NCBI RefSeq assembly: GCF_030272615.1
Contig: NC_081405.1
Location: 20,785,047-20,849,046 of the forward strand
DNA from: Cryptomeria japonica
Lineage: Eukaryota; Streptophyta; Pinopsida; Cupressales; Cupressaceae
Reading direction: 5' to 3'
Length of the DNA: 64,000 bases
This document shows, in pieces, positions 12,101 to 24,059 of the stretch. Made by a program: the position numbers and the translations under genes. Position 1 is the stretch's first letter. Each line of letters opens with the position of its first letter. The notes under the pieces are model-generated. The model was given only the letters and a program-made list of their open reading frames with translations, was not told where the DNA came from and searched no databases.

Positions 12101-12282
12101 CTTAAATATCAATATTAATAATGGCAATTAATGCACTTGACCTATTTACCATTTCACATATGATTACACTACTTTTTGCATACATTTACTATAATCATGT
12201 GTTGGATAATGGGTTCTTTCACTTCATGTTACTTCTTTTCATTCATAGCACTTGGACATATTGCATTTTTTGAATTTCCAAG

Positions 12283-12785
12283 TTGATTCATTTTCATAGA
12301 TTAGATCTTAAAGCTTTCATTTTTCATATATGTTGTGCTATGGTGTTCTTTTTGAGAAAATGCATTTCATACATAGATCACCTAAAAGCTTTTATAGATC
12401 CTAATCCTAGAGATGACAATGAGAAACCTAATACTTGTACATCTCCTAGGGTATCTAATGTGAATGAAGTAAGAGCTAATACTCCTCTCAATGATCTCTC
12501 TAATGGAGAGCAAGCATTGAAGAGAAACATGGCCCCATCTTCTCATACACATACCCTTGTGCAAGGGGGACAAGGTCAAAATATTGGTGTTTCCATCTCT
12601 CTAGATCCTCCTTATTCTCCTTGAGCCTATCTTAAACATCAAAACATTCGTAGAGAAGATGATGTCATGCATTTCATTCATTATCTCTCTCCCCATATAA
12701 CATTAAGAAAAGATGAGGCCTTATATGATAAGGATCTTCCTTCCCAATCTACCAAAATGGATATGCATGATGAAAGAAAGGAAAG
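12283..12785 (+). pseudogene. Gag-like frame of the Tat-type element, left part
   Basis: An open frame to 12624 (113 residues), and coding-like sequence to the nested insertion at 12786, is rich in polar residues and resembles the disordered part of Tat Gag. No capsid motif is recognisable. Assignment rests mainly on position between the LTR leader and the G-patch segment. Confidence 0.4.
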
Positions 12786-13961
12786 TGTTAGGCCCAATAT
12801 GGAAAGCTAATGTACTGAGAGGGGAGGGGTGAATCAGTACTTCAAAACCTTTTAACAACAATATCTTTACTGTTATGCATAAACCAAAAACTGCTGCAAC
12901 ATAACATAAAGCTAAAACAAATAGACAACAATCATACATGATTCACTCCATAACACATATATTTTGGTTACGCAGAAACTCTTGGTTAGAGAGAAAAACT
13001 GCGGTGGGGATGACACCCACAACTTCACTACTGCAATAATAAAGAGTGCTCAATTAGAGCTACATGTTCAGCTATTTCTGATAGCTTACCCTATTAGGAG
13101 TATTAAGATATTTAGATCTACCTTGCTAAAGGATTTTACAACACTTATTCTAAATGTTGCACCTGGTTAAAGGCTTTACAATTTATAGACTTTGTTAGAG
13201 TCTTTTTACCCTGTAAAAGGTTTCTCTTACAACTTCAAAATATTACAATAAAACATTACAAATATCTGTAACTCTACATTTGAAATGTTATAGCAAATTC
13301 TATGTGCTCAAAGTGAGATTACCTAGCTTATAGCATACCTCGGTAACCCATAAAATAACTCGGTAAACCATTCTATTTACTCTATTCTTTGACTGTTCTC
13401 TAAAATCCTTCTTGGTGACCTCTATGTCTTTGTAATAGTCATAACACTTAGTGCTTTCTTATGTATTACACATGTCTTGCTTCATACACCTCTATATCTC
13501 TCTCTCTGTCACACTTTTATCCTTAATCCATGTTGTATAAATAGATCTCTTATGTCGATGACCTGATTCATTGCTTCGATCTTACAAACATGATTTATCG
13601 AATGAATAACCATACAAAATATTTCATTGGTTAGATGACCTCAAAATCATACACAATCCTGAAGTGCAATTTCCAATGTGATAACGGTTCTATGTTCCTC
13701 GATCTTGTAACATGTTTCCACATGTGTGTCTAGGTTCAATGAATCTGTGAACACATTTCACTCAGTGTATCATTATTGTTGCTCGGTAGACATGGAATGA
13801 TACTCGATAGACAACTCGGTGTATACTGGGCTCTGTGAATACTTTCTTCTTTAACCGACTGTTCTGTGCATACCGACTGAATGTTTTGGTAGAGGTAACT
13901 GACTAGAGTATATAGAATGACTTTGGATGTAAAACTAATGGCAACTTAATAAGTAGTAACT
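12786..13961 (-). repeat. 3' LTR of the nested element (reverse strand)
   Basis: Co-linear with 19671-20858. Contains several CTCGGT(A/G) motifs and a TATA-like block near 13540-13552. The purine tract lies just to its right. Confidence 0.85.
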
Positions 13962-13976
13962 ATCTCCCCTTTTGAC
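13962..13976 (-). other. Polypurine tract of the nested element
   Basis: Reverse-strand TCAAAAGGGGAGATA lies next to the 3' LTR. It resembles the GTCAAAAAGGGGGAG tracts typical of SIRE-lineage copia elements and would prime plus-strand DNA synthesis. Confidence 0.75.
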
Positions 13977-14318
13977 ATTAGTTGAGATGTTTGACAAAAC
14001 TACTTTCAGAGTCATAGCTCAAAAATCTATATACTTGCAAAATTTGACTAAACAGACAGTATATACATTAGTCAATGAAATAGTATATTTAGATATACTC
14101 CCCTTATCACTATACTGTACAAAACTCTGATTTTGCATGCTCGGTGATCAATGTTCTATGATAACTGCTCGGTTCACTGCTCTGTTCTTTGTTCCCTGTC
14201 AAAATTGACTGTGCATTTGAATACTCTATTTTGCTCGGTATATACTCCCCCTGTATACTACATTCCCCTGTATACTTTGATATGATACTGACTCCCCCTT
14301 TTTGACAAACATCTAAAC

Positions 14319-17300
14319 TTAGTTACCATTCGATGGTGGCAACTGATCAAAAATGGATTTGTACTTTGTCTTTGCATCGGTAAGGGCGGCAGAGAGGGCA
14401 TCCTTAACACTGTCCATAAGTGAATTATGAGCTGTAATGTCAGCTAACATTGAGATTAGTCCATCTAAGGTGCTTCCCTCTTGTTGAATGGATAGGGAGG
14501 TAGCTTTGTTGATCTTCTCTTGGACGGATGAAAGATGAGGAAGGAATAATGTTTGAAGTGTCATTATGTCCATCCTTATCTTGTGTTCTTTATTCCTTAG
14601 TTCCAATTGTTGAGCCATGAGTTGTTGTAGCTTGGTATAAAAATTCTGAGTGGAATGTGGCTCAATGGTCAACTTATTAGAGAGATCGGTGATCTCTTTC
14701 TCAATTACTTCTGTTTTATTTTTTATGTCCTTAATGAATAGAGAGAATGTACAGAGTTTCTGAAATAAATAAAGAATGTGCTTGAGTTGAGGGGACAACT
14801 CGGCAGTAAATTTGACAAGTTTAACTTTGCCAATGGAAATAGCTTTCTGTACCTCTTCAATCATTTTTGCAGTGAGCTCCTTATATTTTAACTTGCTCAA
14901 ATATTCGGATGCATCTACTCTAGATGTCTCTATCTTGGTTAGGAGTTCATCCAGTTGAATGTGGATGGTTCTATCTTTGGTTACTGTAGCTTCAGGTAGC
15001 ATGTCGGTTAAGAGTGCTTTCACCTTCTGAAGTACTTTATTTTTCTTTTGAATAGCCATTTGCTTCTCCTGTTCAGCTTTGGCTTTGCATAGTTCTCCGA
15101 ATTCAATGAGTGCTTTCCCTTTTAATTTAGATATATCAATATTGGGCAACACTATTGGTTTAGACAAATCTAATTTGAAACTATGCTTTTTCATCTTCTT
15201 TTCTTTACCTTTCATTGGTTGAACTAAAACAATGGCTTGTGAGGCTTGATGACCCTCGGTAGGTTGCTCAGTAGAGGCAACACTTTGGTCGGTTCCTTTA
15301 ACCTCTGATGTAGCCTTTGTTGTGTCCTTCAATGCTTCAATGCATGGGGTCTCAGATGTAACATTTTCAGTGCTAGAAGGAGCTTGTGAAGACTGTTCCC
15401 CGGTGGCCTGAGAAGTAGTTTCTCCTTCTGTAGATTTGTGACCTTCTGTCCCTTGTTCAGTATCATGAGGGGCCTCGGTTGAAGTAGACTGAGTGACCGG
15501 AGGATAGGGCTGAACTTGCTCCAAAACTGACTCACTGGATACCAGTTTGGCATATGCATTCCCTTCGATCATTTCCTATTCAGGTGCCTCGGTGTCCATG
15601 ATATCCTCATCTACTTGTATAGTGTCAGCAAGGTCTTGCTTGGTGATATCAGGAACTTGCTCGGTGACATCAACTATTTCAACTTCATCTTGCTCACTAG
15701 CATTCTTGATGCAAAATATTTCCTGCCATTTTTCCTTGGTCTCATTATCTACATCCAAGTAAAGGCCATTCATCAATTTCAAAGCTCTTTGCTTGACTAG
15801 GAATTTTGTGTGGCAATTTTTTAGATGTTCGGTGATCTCATCTACCGACATGTCTAGGAAAAGATGTACCAGACTTCTTTATCTCATCTGTTTCTCTAAA
15901 TCCATGGCATACTTCCACCTATTGTCAATATGCAAATATAATTAATTTGGAAGAGATTTAGATAATTCCAATGGGGCCAATCAGAATTTCAATAGTGTGC
16001 AGATGACAGCTTCTTCTATTTGTCTCTTTTCATCATCAGATCTGGATTCATACTTAACATATCTGAATGCTCCAAATCCACCATATTGCTTCAAATTAGC
16101 ACAAAAAATTTCAACACTATGTACATTTACCTTTTTGCTCTTGACAATCTGAAATTTGCTTGCATCTTCAGATTCAATGTCACTAGACTCTTTGGTCAAA
16201 ATGAGTCTCCGAGTATATTTCTTGTAAGTTTTTGTTACCTTAGGTGCGGCAACACTTTTTGTTTTCTTACTCGGTGAAGCTGCAGATGCTCTTGTGTTAG
16301 GTCGCTTTGCAGGAGGAGTCGGTGATACCTTTGATGTATCATGTTTCTTTCTTTTCAACACTTTTCCCTTAAGCAATTCGGTGCTCAGTGCTATAGTTGC
16401 CTCTTGGGCTTCAGATTCCTCTTCGGTGATTACTATAGTGCCTTTGACAAGTGTGGAGGAAGAACCTTCTCCAAATTTCTTTGTTAATGTCTTAATCATC
16501 TTTGTTGCCTTCCTTGTAGCCTTGGGTACTATAATGCTCATTTTTACTTTTTCCTTCACTTCTTCATATGTTCCATACCTCAGCTCGGTAGCATGCCTTG
16601 GTAATGTCAAAAAAGCATCTATCTACTATTGTGTGATGTCAAAATCAATCTCATAACCCATTGGTGGTAAAGATTGGGTTCTCGGTTCCACAACATTAAC
16701 ATAGCAGTAATCAGTGTCCACTTTAAAACATATGTCATCCTTGTATTTCTCCACTAGCTTGGGTGGAATCTGGTACCTGTTATGCATCCTTTCCTGAAAC
16801 TTGCTAAAGTAATCATCCATAATATCATTAAATTTATCACCTAGCTTCTTGATGAAGTCATTGATTTGATGGGTGATTGGTCAGTGTAGTTCCCAAACAA
16901 CTTTACCGACTGATGGAAAGAATTTTTCAAAATAGAAAAACATGCATATTAACGATGATCCAAACTTTAGTGTATTGACTGAATTGTTCTTCTTTGGCTT
17001 CCTTATGGTGTTCAGATTCTGAAACAGGTTTTTCAGCAATACCTCACACAAATCAATTTTCATGCCTTTCTTCACAATTTTATAAGCTAAGTCTACTGCT
17101 GCACAGGGTACACTGTTTTCCCTTGCTGATTGGAAGAAACAATAACCTTTTACTCTAATGGCAAATTTTAGCTCTGCATCAGTGACATTGTTCAATTTCA
17201 GTACTCTGCAATCAGATTCTACTCCGGTTAAACTGATCAATTCCTTCTGTGATATCATTTTCTAAGCTCGGGCATGATCATAAATAGGGTAACCGGTGAT

Positions 17301-17648
17301 CAAATGAATGATTTCCTTGGTGATCTTAAATGGTTGCTCTTCTAGCCACATGAAGTCATCATGAACTCTACTTAAAACAAACTTGACCCACTGGGGTTTG
17401 AAGACACGGGGATAGGTTAGGGCTTCAGTCAATCCCTTGATCTTAATGTGCTCATACTTGCTATCCATTTTACCATCAGTGCACAATTCATCATATGTGT
17501 CTTTGATTTCAACGTGACGTAGTTCTTCAACTCGACATTTAGTGATGAATCTCACATCCTCGACTAATAAAACTCTATCCAGAATGAGTGAAAATGTAGT
17601 TTTGTCATCCGGTTCAGATACAATTTTGGGAGTTAAAGAGTATTTCAA
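14319..17648 (-). pseudogene. Second coding block of the nested element, function unknown
   Basis: Several long reverse-strand frames follow each other: 17648-17262, 17258-16881, 16820-16626, 16610-15981, 15851-15576 and 15572-14319 (417 residues). The upstream part has VKFVLSRVHDDFMWLEEQPF and KITKEIIHLITGYP, reminiscent of the extra ORFs ('putative plant transposon protein' type) in plant LTR elements. The middle is basic; the last frame is Ser/Thr/Glu-rich, then coiled-coil-like. I recognise no catalytic motif. In SIRE elements an envelope-like ORF lies in this place, but no signal peptide or membrane segment supports that here. Broken in about five places. Confidence 0.5.
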
Positions 17649-18276
17649 TGAGGGCTTTTTGATGTTCTCAACAACAATGGGATTCTAGATCTTAAGTGCC
17701 ATTGCAGATTTCAGATAAGAATTAACACAAGATCCTTATGGTTTGAAGATTTTCAAACGGCAGACGCTTCACACTTAGCAGATAATAACAACTTGATATG
17801 ATCGGTAAACCAGCTTAACAATGCATTGAGATTGATGTAAATACCTTTGAAATTTGCTCAGGAGGTGGTTTGATCGCCTTTGATTCGCTTTGCTATGCTT
17901 TCTTGAGAACTTGGTGAGTGAAAATGACCGCGTAAATGCTTTAAGTACACAATATACCTTATCGGGCTCCATGCAGGTTAGGTCAAAAAACATTAAATGC
18001 ACTTGGTTCCACTAAAATTTCTTTCCTTTTTGCATTTTAACCAGGTAACCAGACTTTCTTCATTTACCGACTTGACAGGCTTCTTGTATTCACCGACTTG
18101 ACAGCCTTCCTGTATAGTGCTCCAAAAGACTTTGATAGAATTTCAAACTTTCTAATGCACCTTTAACTATGCAGATTTTGAATTAAGTGCATGATAACAT
18201 AGGAACTGTAATGATTTAATCTTTGAGAGAATGCAGTCCCTTCATACCTTTACCGATTAATTTGGAATAGGTGCAC

Positions 18277-19608
18277 CTAACTCGGTAGATAAGGTGCTTT
18301 CTTCATTTGACACAATTTCCTTCTTTTCCAAATCATCTGTAATTTGCCTTTTATTTCTTCAATGTCTCCTCTAGGTTGATCTCTGCAATCTCTAGCCAAG
18401 TGTCCAACTTTGTGACAATGAAAACATACCATACCAGGATTTCTCCATGATCTTCGGTTGTTCATTCCAAACCTTATAAAGCAGTTGGCACTTATATGTC
18501 CATATCTTCCACAACATTCACACCATATCCTTGTATTGTAATCCCATGGTACTGCAGAATATTGTCGGTAAGGATCTGTGTGAGTTCGGTAACCTCTAGC
18601 ATTTGCTCGGTGTGCAGACCACATATAGTTCTTTTGCTTAAGCCAACTCTTCTTGGTACTATGTCCATATCTATTGCAGTTTTTACAAAACCCTTTGAAT
18701 TTTGCCTTCTTATAATTGTTAACAGACTTTGTCCTACATTGATTAGATGTGTGACCATATTTATTGCAATTGTAACAATAACCATTAGACTTAGTGACAT
18801 TCGGTTGCTTACCTTTTTTGATTTGGCACAAGTTAGCAGTATGATCTTGATTTCCACAGTAGTTGCAAATAGGCTTCTTTCCTTTGATATTCTTCTTATT
18901 TCCGACTTGCTTTGATGATTCTCCTCTCTCAGTTGTATGAATTCCCTTCTCAGTAGAGTCTTTTCCTTTGTAACCGAGTCCTACATCTTTGTTGGGTCTT
19001 CTTGTATTCAGTTGCTCATCCAACATCTTTGATGCTTCATAACTCCTTTTTAGTGTTTCCTTGGATTTCTTTTCTGTTTCAAGTTCATCGGTCAATCTTG
19101 ATACTTCAAGTTTCAATGCTTGATTTTCATTATCCTTCATATTTGCTTCATAATGTGCATAACCCAATTGATCTAACAGATTTTGTTGAATCCCAGTCAA
19201 CCTTGTGATTTCTTCATTCTTTTCAGATACTAATGCTTCAAGCTGTTGTTTTTCTCTTTCTAGATCTCTTACTTTATCTTCAGTTGTCCTCAATGCATCA
19301 AGATTTTCAGTCACCTGTGTGTTGAAATGTTCATGTCGTCTTTTCATTGCTTTTAGCTGATCAGTCAGTGCTTTGTTCTTTTCTTTCAGTTGTCCAATCA
19401 TCTCTTCAGTTTCTTCAAATATATTGTTCTCAGATGATGTTTCAATTTGTTCCACTAACTCTTGAGAGTCCTGCAAATCATCAGATAATCTTCTTCTCAC
19501 TTTCAATGATTTTTGCATTTGTCTTTGCATGGCTGCAATCACTTGATTAGCATGATCCAACTCTTCTTGTAGATACACTATTCTCCGAGATTGTTTATAG
19601 CCTTCCAT
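18277..19608 (-). CDS. Gag-like coiled-coil and zinc-knuckle protein of the nested element
   Basis: 443 residues, starting MEGYKQSRRIVYLQEELDHA about 50 bases after the primer site. Residues 1 to about 230 are heptad-rich coiled coil. The segment SKMLDEQLNTRRPNKDVGLGY matches the conserved linker of SIRE/Maximus copia Gag proteins. The C-terminal half has five knuckle-like motifs including CNYCGNQDHTANLC, CYNCNKYGHTSNQC, CECCGRYGHISANC and CFHCHKVGHLARDC. The N-terminal capsid domain usual in copia Gag is not seen. It presumably binds element RNA and multimerises. The frame is also open upstream of this ATG through the leader; I chose this start because it follows the primer site. Confidence 0.7.
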   Translation of the reverse strand: MEGYKQSRRIVYLQEELDHANQVIAAMQRQMQKSLKVRRRLSDDLQDSQELVEQIETSSENNIFEETEEMIGQLKEKNKALTDQLKAMKRRHEHFNTQVTENLDALRTTEDKVRDLEREKQQLEALVSEKNEEITRLTGIQQNLLDQLGYAHYEANMKDNENQALKLEVSRLTDELETEKKSKETLKRSYEASKMLDEQLNTRRPNKDVGLGYKGKDSTEKGIHTTERGESSKQVGNKKNIKGKKPICNYCGNQDHTANLCQIKKGKQPNVTKSNGYCYNCNKYGHTSNQCRTKSVNNYKKAKFKGFCKNCNRYGHSTKKSWLKQKNYMWSAHRANARGYRTHTDPYRQYSAVPWDYNTRIWCECCGRYGHISANCFIRFGMNNRRSWRNPGMVCFHCHKVGHLARDCRDQPRGDIEEIKGKLQMIWKRRKLCQMKKAPYLPS

Positions 19609-19655
19609 TGATAAGATCTTTCTCTTTAGATTGTTAAACCTTTTTCCAAGATTCA

Positions 19656-19668
19656 GGCTCTGATACCA
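19656..19668 (-). other. Primer binding site of the nested element
   Basis: Reverse-strand TGGTATCAGAGCC, initiator-Met tRNA type, two bases inside the 5' LTR end at 19671. Confidence 0.88.
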
Positions 19669-19670
19669 AT

Positions 19671-20858
19671 TGTTAGCCCCAATATGGAAAGCTAATGTAC
19701 TGAGAGGGGAGGGGAGAATCGGTACTTCAAAACCTTTTAACAACAATATCTTTACTGTTATGCATAAACCAAAAATTGTTGCAACATAACATAAGCTAAA
19801 ACAAATAGATAACAATCATACATGATTTACTCCATAACACATATATTTTGGTTACGCAGAAACTCTTGGTTGGAGAGAAAAACTGCGGTGGGGATGGCAC
19901 CCACAACTTTACTACTGCAATAATAAAGAGTGCTCAGTTAGAGCTACATGTTCAGCTATTTCTAATAGCTTACCCTATTAGGAGTATTAAGATCTTTAGA
20001 TCTACCTTGCTAAAGGATTTTACAACACTTATTCTAAATGCTACACCTGGTTAAAGGCTTTACAATTTATAGACTTTGTTAGACTTTTTACCCTGTAAAA
20101 GGTTTCTCTTACAACTTCAAAATATTACAATAAATCATTACAAATATCTGCAACTTTACATCTGAAATGTTATAGCAGATTATATTTGCTCAAAGTGAGA
20201 TTACCTAGCTTATAGCATACCTCAGTAACCCATAACATAACTCGGTAAACCCTTCTGTTTACTCTGTTCTTTGACTATTCTCTGAAATCCTTCTCGGTGA
20301 CCTCTGTGTCTCTGTAACAGTCATAACACTCAGTGCTTTTTTATGTATTACACATGTCTTGCTTCATACACCTCTATATCTCTCTCTCTGTCACACTTTT
20401 ATCCTTAATCCATGATGTATAAATAGATCTCTTATGTCGGTGATCTGATTCATTGCTTCGATCTTACAAACATGATTTATCAAATGAATAACCATACAAA
20501 ATATTTCATTGGTTAGATGACCTCAAAATCATACACAATCCTTAAGTGCAATTTCCAATGTGATAACGGTTCTATGTTCCTCGATCTTGTAACACGTTTC
20601 CACATGTGTGTCTAGGTTCAATGAATTTGGTAACACGTTTCACTCGATGTATATCAACTTGATGTATCATTATTGTTGCTCGGTAGACATGGAATGATAC
20701 TCGGTAGACAACTCGGTGTATACTGGGCTCTGTGAATACTTTCTTCTTTAACTGACTGTTATGTGCATACCGACTGAATTTTTCAGTAGAGGTAACCGAC
20801 TAGAGTATATAGAATGTCTTTGGATGTAAAACTAATGGCAACTTAATAAGTAGTAACA
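19671..20858 (-). repeat. 5' LTR of the nested element (reverse strand)
   Basis: Begins TGTTAGCCCC and ends AGTAACA in plus-strand coordinates, giving perfect TGTTA/TAACA inverted ends. TATA-like sequence lies near 20417-20427. Most differences from the other LTR are transitions. Confidence 0.85.
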
Positions 20859-20861
20859 AAA

Positions 20862-21200
20862 AGTTCTTCTCTACAAGATATTCCTTCTTCATCTACTAAT
20901 CCTGTCATTCCTTCTAAACATCATTACATCACAAACTTCAAAGAAATTTATTATAATGTTCCCCCACCTTCTCAATTAAAATATTCTTATAGGAGTGGCT
21001 TTAACATAATATCAAAACAAGGTTTTAGAAGACAAGGACTTGGAAAATTTGAACAAGGAATTCGAGTCCCTATAAACCCTCCTGCACAAAACACCACAGA
21101 AGGCCTAGGAAATGATAATAAATCTCCTATGGATGAAATCCTTAGGATTAAAGACTTCAAAAATCATCTTGCAAGACAACAAGCCATTAGTGTTCGCTAA
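20862..21200 (+). pseudogene. Tat-type element: G-patch segment
   Basis: After the nested insertion, an open stretch without its own ATG encodes a clear G-patch motif at about 20994-21115: FNIISKQGFRRQGLGKFEQG, then a short spacer and EGLGND. G-patches bind RNA or helicases and are known next to the protease in several retroelement groups. Here no protease core accompanies it. The frame ends at 21200. Confidence 0.7.
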
Positions 21201-21323
21201 AGAGCTTCTTCTTCAAAAACTCATTTTTGTTCATTTCATCAAAACCTATGATCACCATGCCAATGATTTCCCGATTTCGAAAATTCAATAAAAGAGCTTA
21301 TCGATAGAGGTAAAGTTAAAATC

Positions 21324-21647
21324 ATGGATGACAATCCTTCCTCTTCTAATAACAACTCTTGTCCTCAATCTCCAAAGAATAAACCTACGTCTATTAATGA
21401 TCAAGAAAAATTAGCAACTAGAATCTTTTGGAAATTGAAGTATGATAAGAATGTTGTCTTTCCTTTTGTGAAGCTTAGCAATAAACATAAAGAAGGAAAT
21501 GGACATTGTATTTTTCACCATGGTGGTTCTCATTCTCTTGGAAAGTGTAAAGCATTTAAGGAATTTGTTCAAGAACAATACGATCATGCTCATATATGTC
21601 TTTCAACAGATCTTGCTCTCTTTCTAGGTGAAGATGTAGTGCCTTAG
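21324..21647 (+). pseudogene. Tat-type element: CCHC-like finger ORF
   Basis: 107 residues. HCIFHHGGSHSLGKC resembles the 'YCEFHK..GH...DC' finger of Tat/Athila Gag proteins. It is the last coding-like part before a long non-coding 3' region. It may be the C-terminal end of gag shifted downstream of the G-patch, an order that is unusual. Confidence 0.55.
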
Positions 21648-21759
21648 CACTCCTTTCACCCTCATGTTTCTCCTCACCTTATGACATAAGAGGTTAACTT
21701 AATTGGGGGCTCTTTTTCATTAGACGTGGTGCTTCTTCAATTTCAAAAATATTAGGGTA

Positions 21760-22319
21760 GCAACATGATTTCCCCTCTTTCTCTCCTTTTTTTAAGGTTT
21801 CACTATTTTCTTTGTGATTGCATTATTCATAACTTGATGTCCTTTCTTGCATGGAATTATCCTTCATGCAAGAACATGTTTGTTCCTTGATCGGAACCTA
21901 TTTCTTGCTTGAGATGGTGCATCTTCTATGAATAATCTCTCCCTAGAGAACTTTTGTAAACCTTCCTTCTTCCTCCTCTTCTTTAATCTTTGAAAATTAC
22001 CTCTTCTTTGGCATCGTGTTATTCATCACTCGATGTCTTTTCTTGCATAGAGTTATCCTTCATGTAAGCACATGTTTTTTCCTTGGTTAGGACCTATTCT
22101 TTGTTTGAAACTGTCCATATCTTATGAATAACCTCTCTCTAGAAAATGTGTAATTTTCCTCTTTGTCCTCTTGCTTGGGGGGCGAGGATGGTGTTTTCAC
22201 CCATTCTCTTTCTATCTAATGTATCACTATTCCCTTTAGGGGTTGCATTTTTCATGTGTTGGTATCCTTTCTTTCAATGGTATGTCTCTTATGAATAATC
22301 CCTCCGTAGGGGAAAATGT

Positions 22320-22392
<73 letters not shown>

Positions 22393-22690
22393 ATTAGCAC
22401 TTCTTTTGAGATGCATTTTACATAAATTAATGTCTTTTCTTGCATAGTATATTCATTCATGTGAGTTTATTGTGTATTTCCTTATGTCTAATCTCTCCTT
22501 AGAATATTGTGTAATTATTCTCATTGTCCTTACACTTGGGAGGCAATGAATGAGTTATCCTTCTCTCTCTCTCCTCTCTAAGGATCTACTTTTCCTTTGT
22601 GGAGTGGTGTTTGTTCATTATTTGGTGTCATTCTCTGTGTGAAGTTATTGTTTGCTGAAGGATTCTCTCTTATACAAGAGGTGCAAGTCC
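21760..22690 (+). repeat. Degenerate tandem repeats in the 3' untranslated region
   Basis: At least four diverged units share a core like GATGTCTTTTCTTGCATAG, a 'TTATCCTTCATG' stretch, then 'TATGAATAATCTCTCCCTAGA'. Units start near 21815, 22017, 22240 and 22415, with spacing of about 150-220 bases. Tat/Ogre elements are known for variable tandem repeats in this position. Confidence 0.6.
22322..22389. repeat. (CT)n microsatellite
   Basis: About 34 uninterrupted CT units, inside the third 3'-UTR repeat unit. Perfect runs this long usually mark recent slippage. Confidence 0.97.
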
Positions 22691-24043
22691 CTGGTGGCTA
22701 CAACCTCTTCTTCACTTGATAATGTATATCTATCATAAACTTACCCCTCACATTGGGTCAAAAGTGTGTCATCCTTCATCAATAATCCCTTTCACCTAGC
22801 AATAGGAGGAAGGTAGGAATTCTTGTTCTCCTTCCCTTCTTTTGGTAGAAGATGTTATGTTTGGTCAAGATAGCTCCTCTTGGAGGTAGATGTCTTTTGA
22901 GATAACATCTCTTCCCCTCCAAGGATCCCCTTTACACTTGTTGCAAGATATCTCCTTTTCAACTATCTTATCCTTTCTTGAAGAGTATTCCCTCTTTAGC
23001 TTGGATTTATGACATTGTTGCCTAAAGGATATCTCCTTGGTGTTGAAGGTAAGGTATCCTTGTCTCTATCTTCCTTAAGACATCAACATAAAACTATGTT
23101 GATATCTTAAGGGGGGACATCCACATCAATTTTGTAAGTCTTAAACGAGGTGTTCATTCTCAGAACTTGAGTAAAAACTCTTAGAGAAAGATGCTTCACA
23201 CTCAAAACCAAACGGAACATTTGATATTTGTCTTAGATGGGGTTAACGCATCACCGAAAACAACAAAGTCTTAAATGGGATGGCCTCGAAAGCAAACATG
23301 TATCTTCGTGACCACTTGCCATGTACACATTTGCACACACACACAATCGCCCCTTGGATTTTGCATTTACATTACATGTCTTAAACAGGTTGAAGCACAC
23401 TAAAAAATAGAGCAAAGACTCTTACACGGGGTGCTATACACTTGAAACCAAACATCACTTGCACACAAGCACGAGGATGTGTGGAACTAGCTAAAAACAA
23501 CTAGACTATTCTTACTCTCCTCCCCACATAGATCACCTAGATAAAAACATCTAGGGGCAAGTAGTCCATGCCCTCTCTCTCATCATTCTTCTCATGGATC
23601 ACCTGGATAAACACATCTAGCGTGCATTCATGCTCTCTCTTCTTCCTCTCATGAACTCGTAGTTTTTCTATTGATAGTTCATGGATGATGCTTACTTTGT
23701 TCTTTTACGTGATCATTTGTGTTCATGAGATGGCATTTTTAAGAATGATCTTAGTTGTTGAGACATTTTGATATCAAGGTCTCTTCAGCTAGTTGACTTG
23801 AGGTCTTGTTTTGGTCTTTAGCTTTTAGGTCTTGTGTGCCTTTGTGTTTTTGTCTTTGTTTGTCTTGTTGTCTTGTTTGTGTGCCCTTGCATATGTTTGA
23901 GTGAGTTAAGATCCTAAGATTGGGGCCCTAGTTCCTCGAAATTAGCGATATCTTATACTCTTTGTGAATTTTCTCGACATTCCTCATCTTCACTCCTTTT
24001 CTTCTACTTTACCGCAAGTATTTGTGTAAGCTCATACTCCCAC
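22691..24043. other. Non-coding 3' region of the Tat-type element
   Basis: No supported ORF; pyrimidine-rich, with short internal similarities (ATCACCTAGATAAAAACATCTAG near 23531 and 23603). It runs to the purine tract at 24045. Confidence 0.5.
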
Positions 24044-24044
24044 T

Positions 24045-24059
24045 AAAGTGGGGGCTAAA
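24045..24059 (+). other. Polypurine tract of the Tat-type element
   Basis: AAAGTGGGGGCTAAA directly precedes the right LTR. A near-identical tract with the same CATACTCCCACT lead-in occurs at 55168-55182. Confidence 0.8.

Larger units (their letters stand above)
12786..20858 (-). mobile_element. Non-autonomous SIRE-like LTR element with an unknown second coding block
   Basis: Two LTRs with TGTTA...TAACA ends flank an interior with an iMet-type primer site, a 443-residue coiled-coil/zinc-knuckle ORF (19608-18277), a long second coding block (17648-14319) and a purine tract. No RT, RNase H or integrase motif is visible in any frame. It inserted into the Tat-type element; flanks GAAAG and AAAAG are a likely 5-bp duplication with one change. 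LTRs differ at about 4 percent over the first 430 bases by eye, so it is much younger than its host. ORF1 looks whole; the second block has about five breaks. Confidence 0.8.

Noticed and set aside
22236-22460. Frames rich in Arg-Glu or Ser-Leu repeats
   Set aside because: Direct translations of the CT microsatellite.
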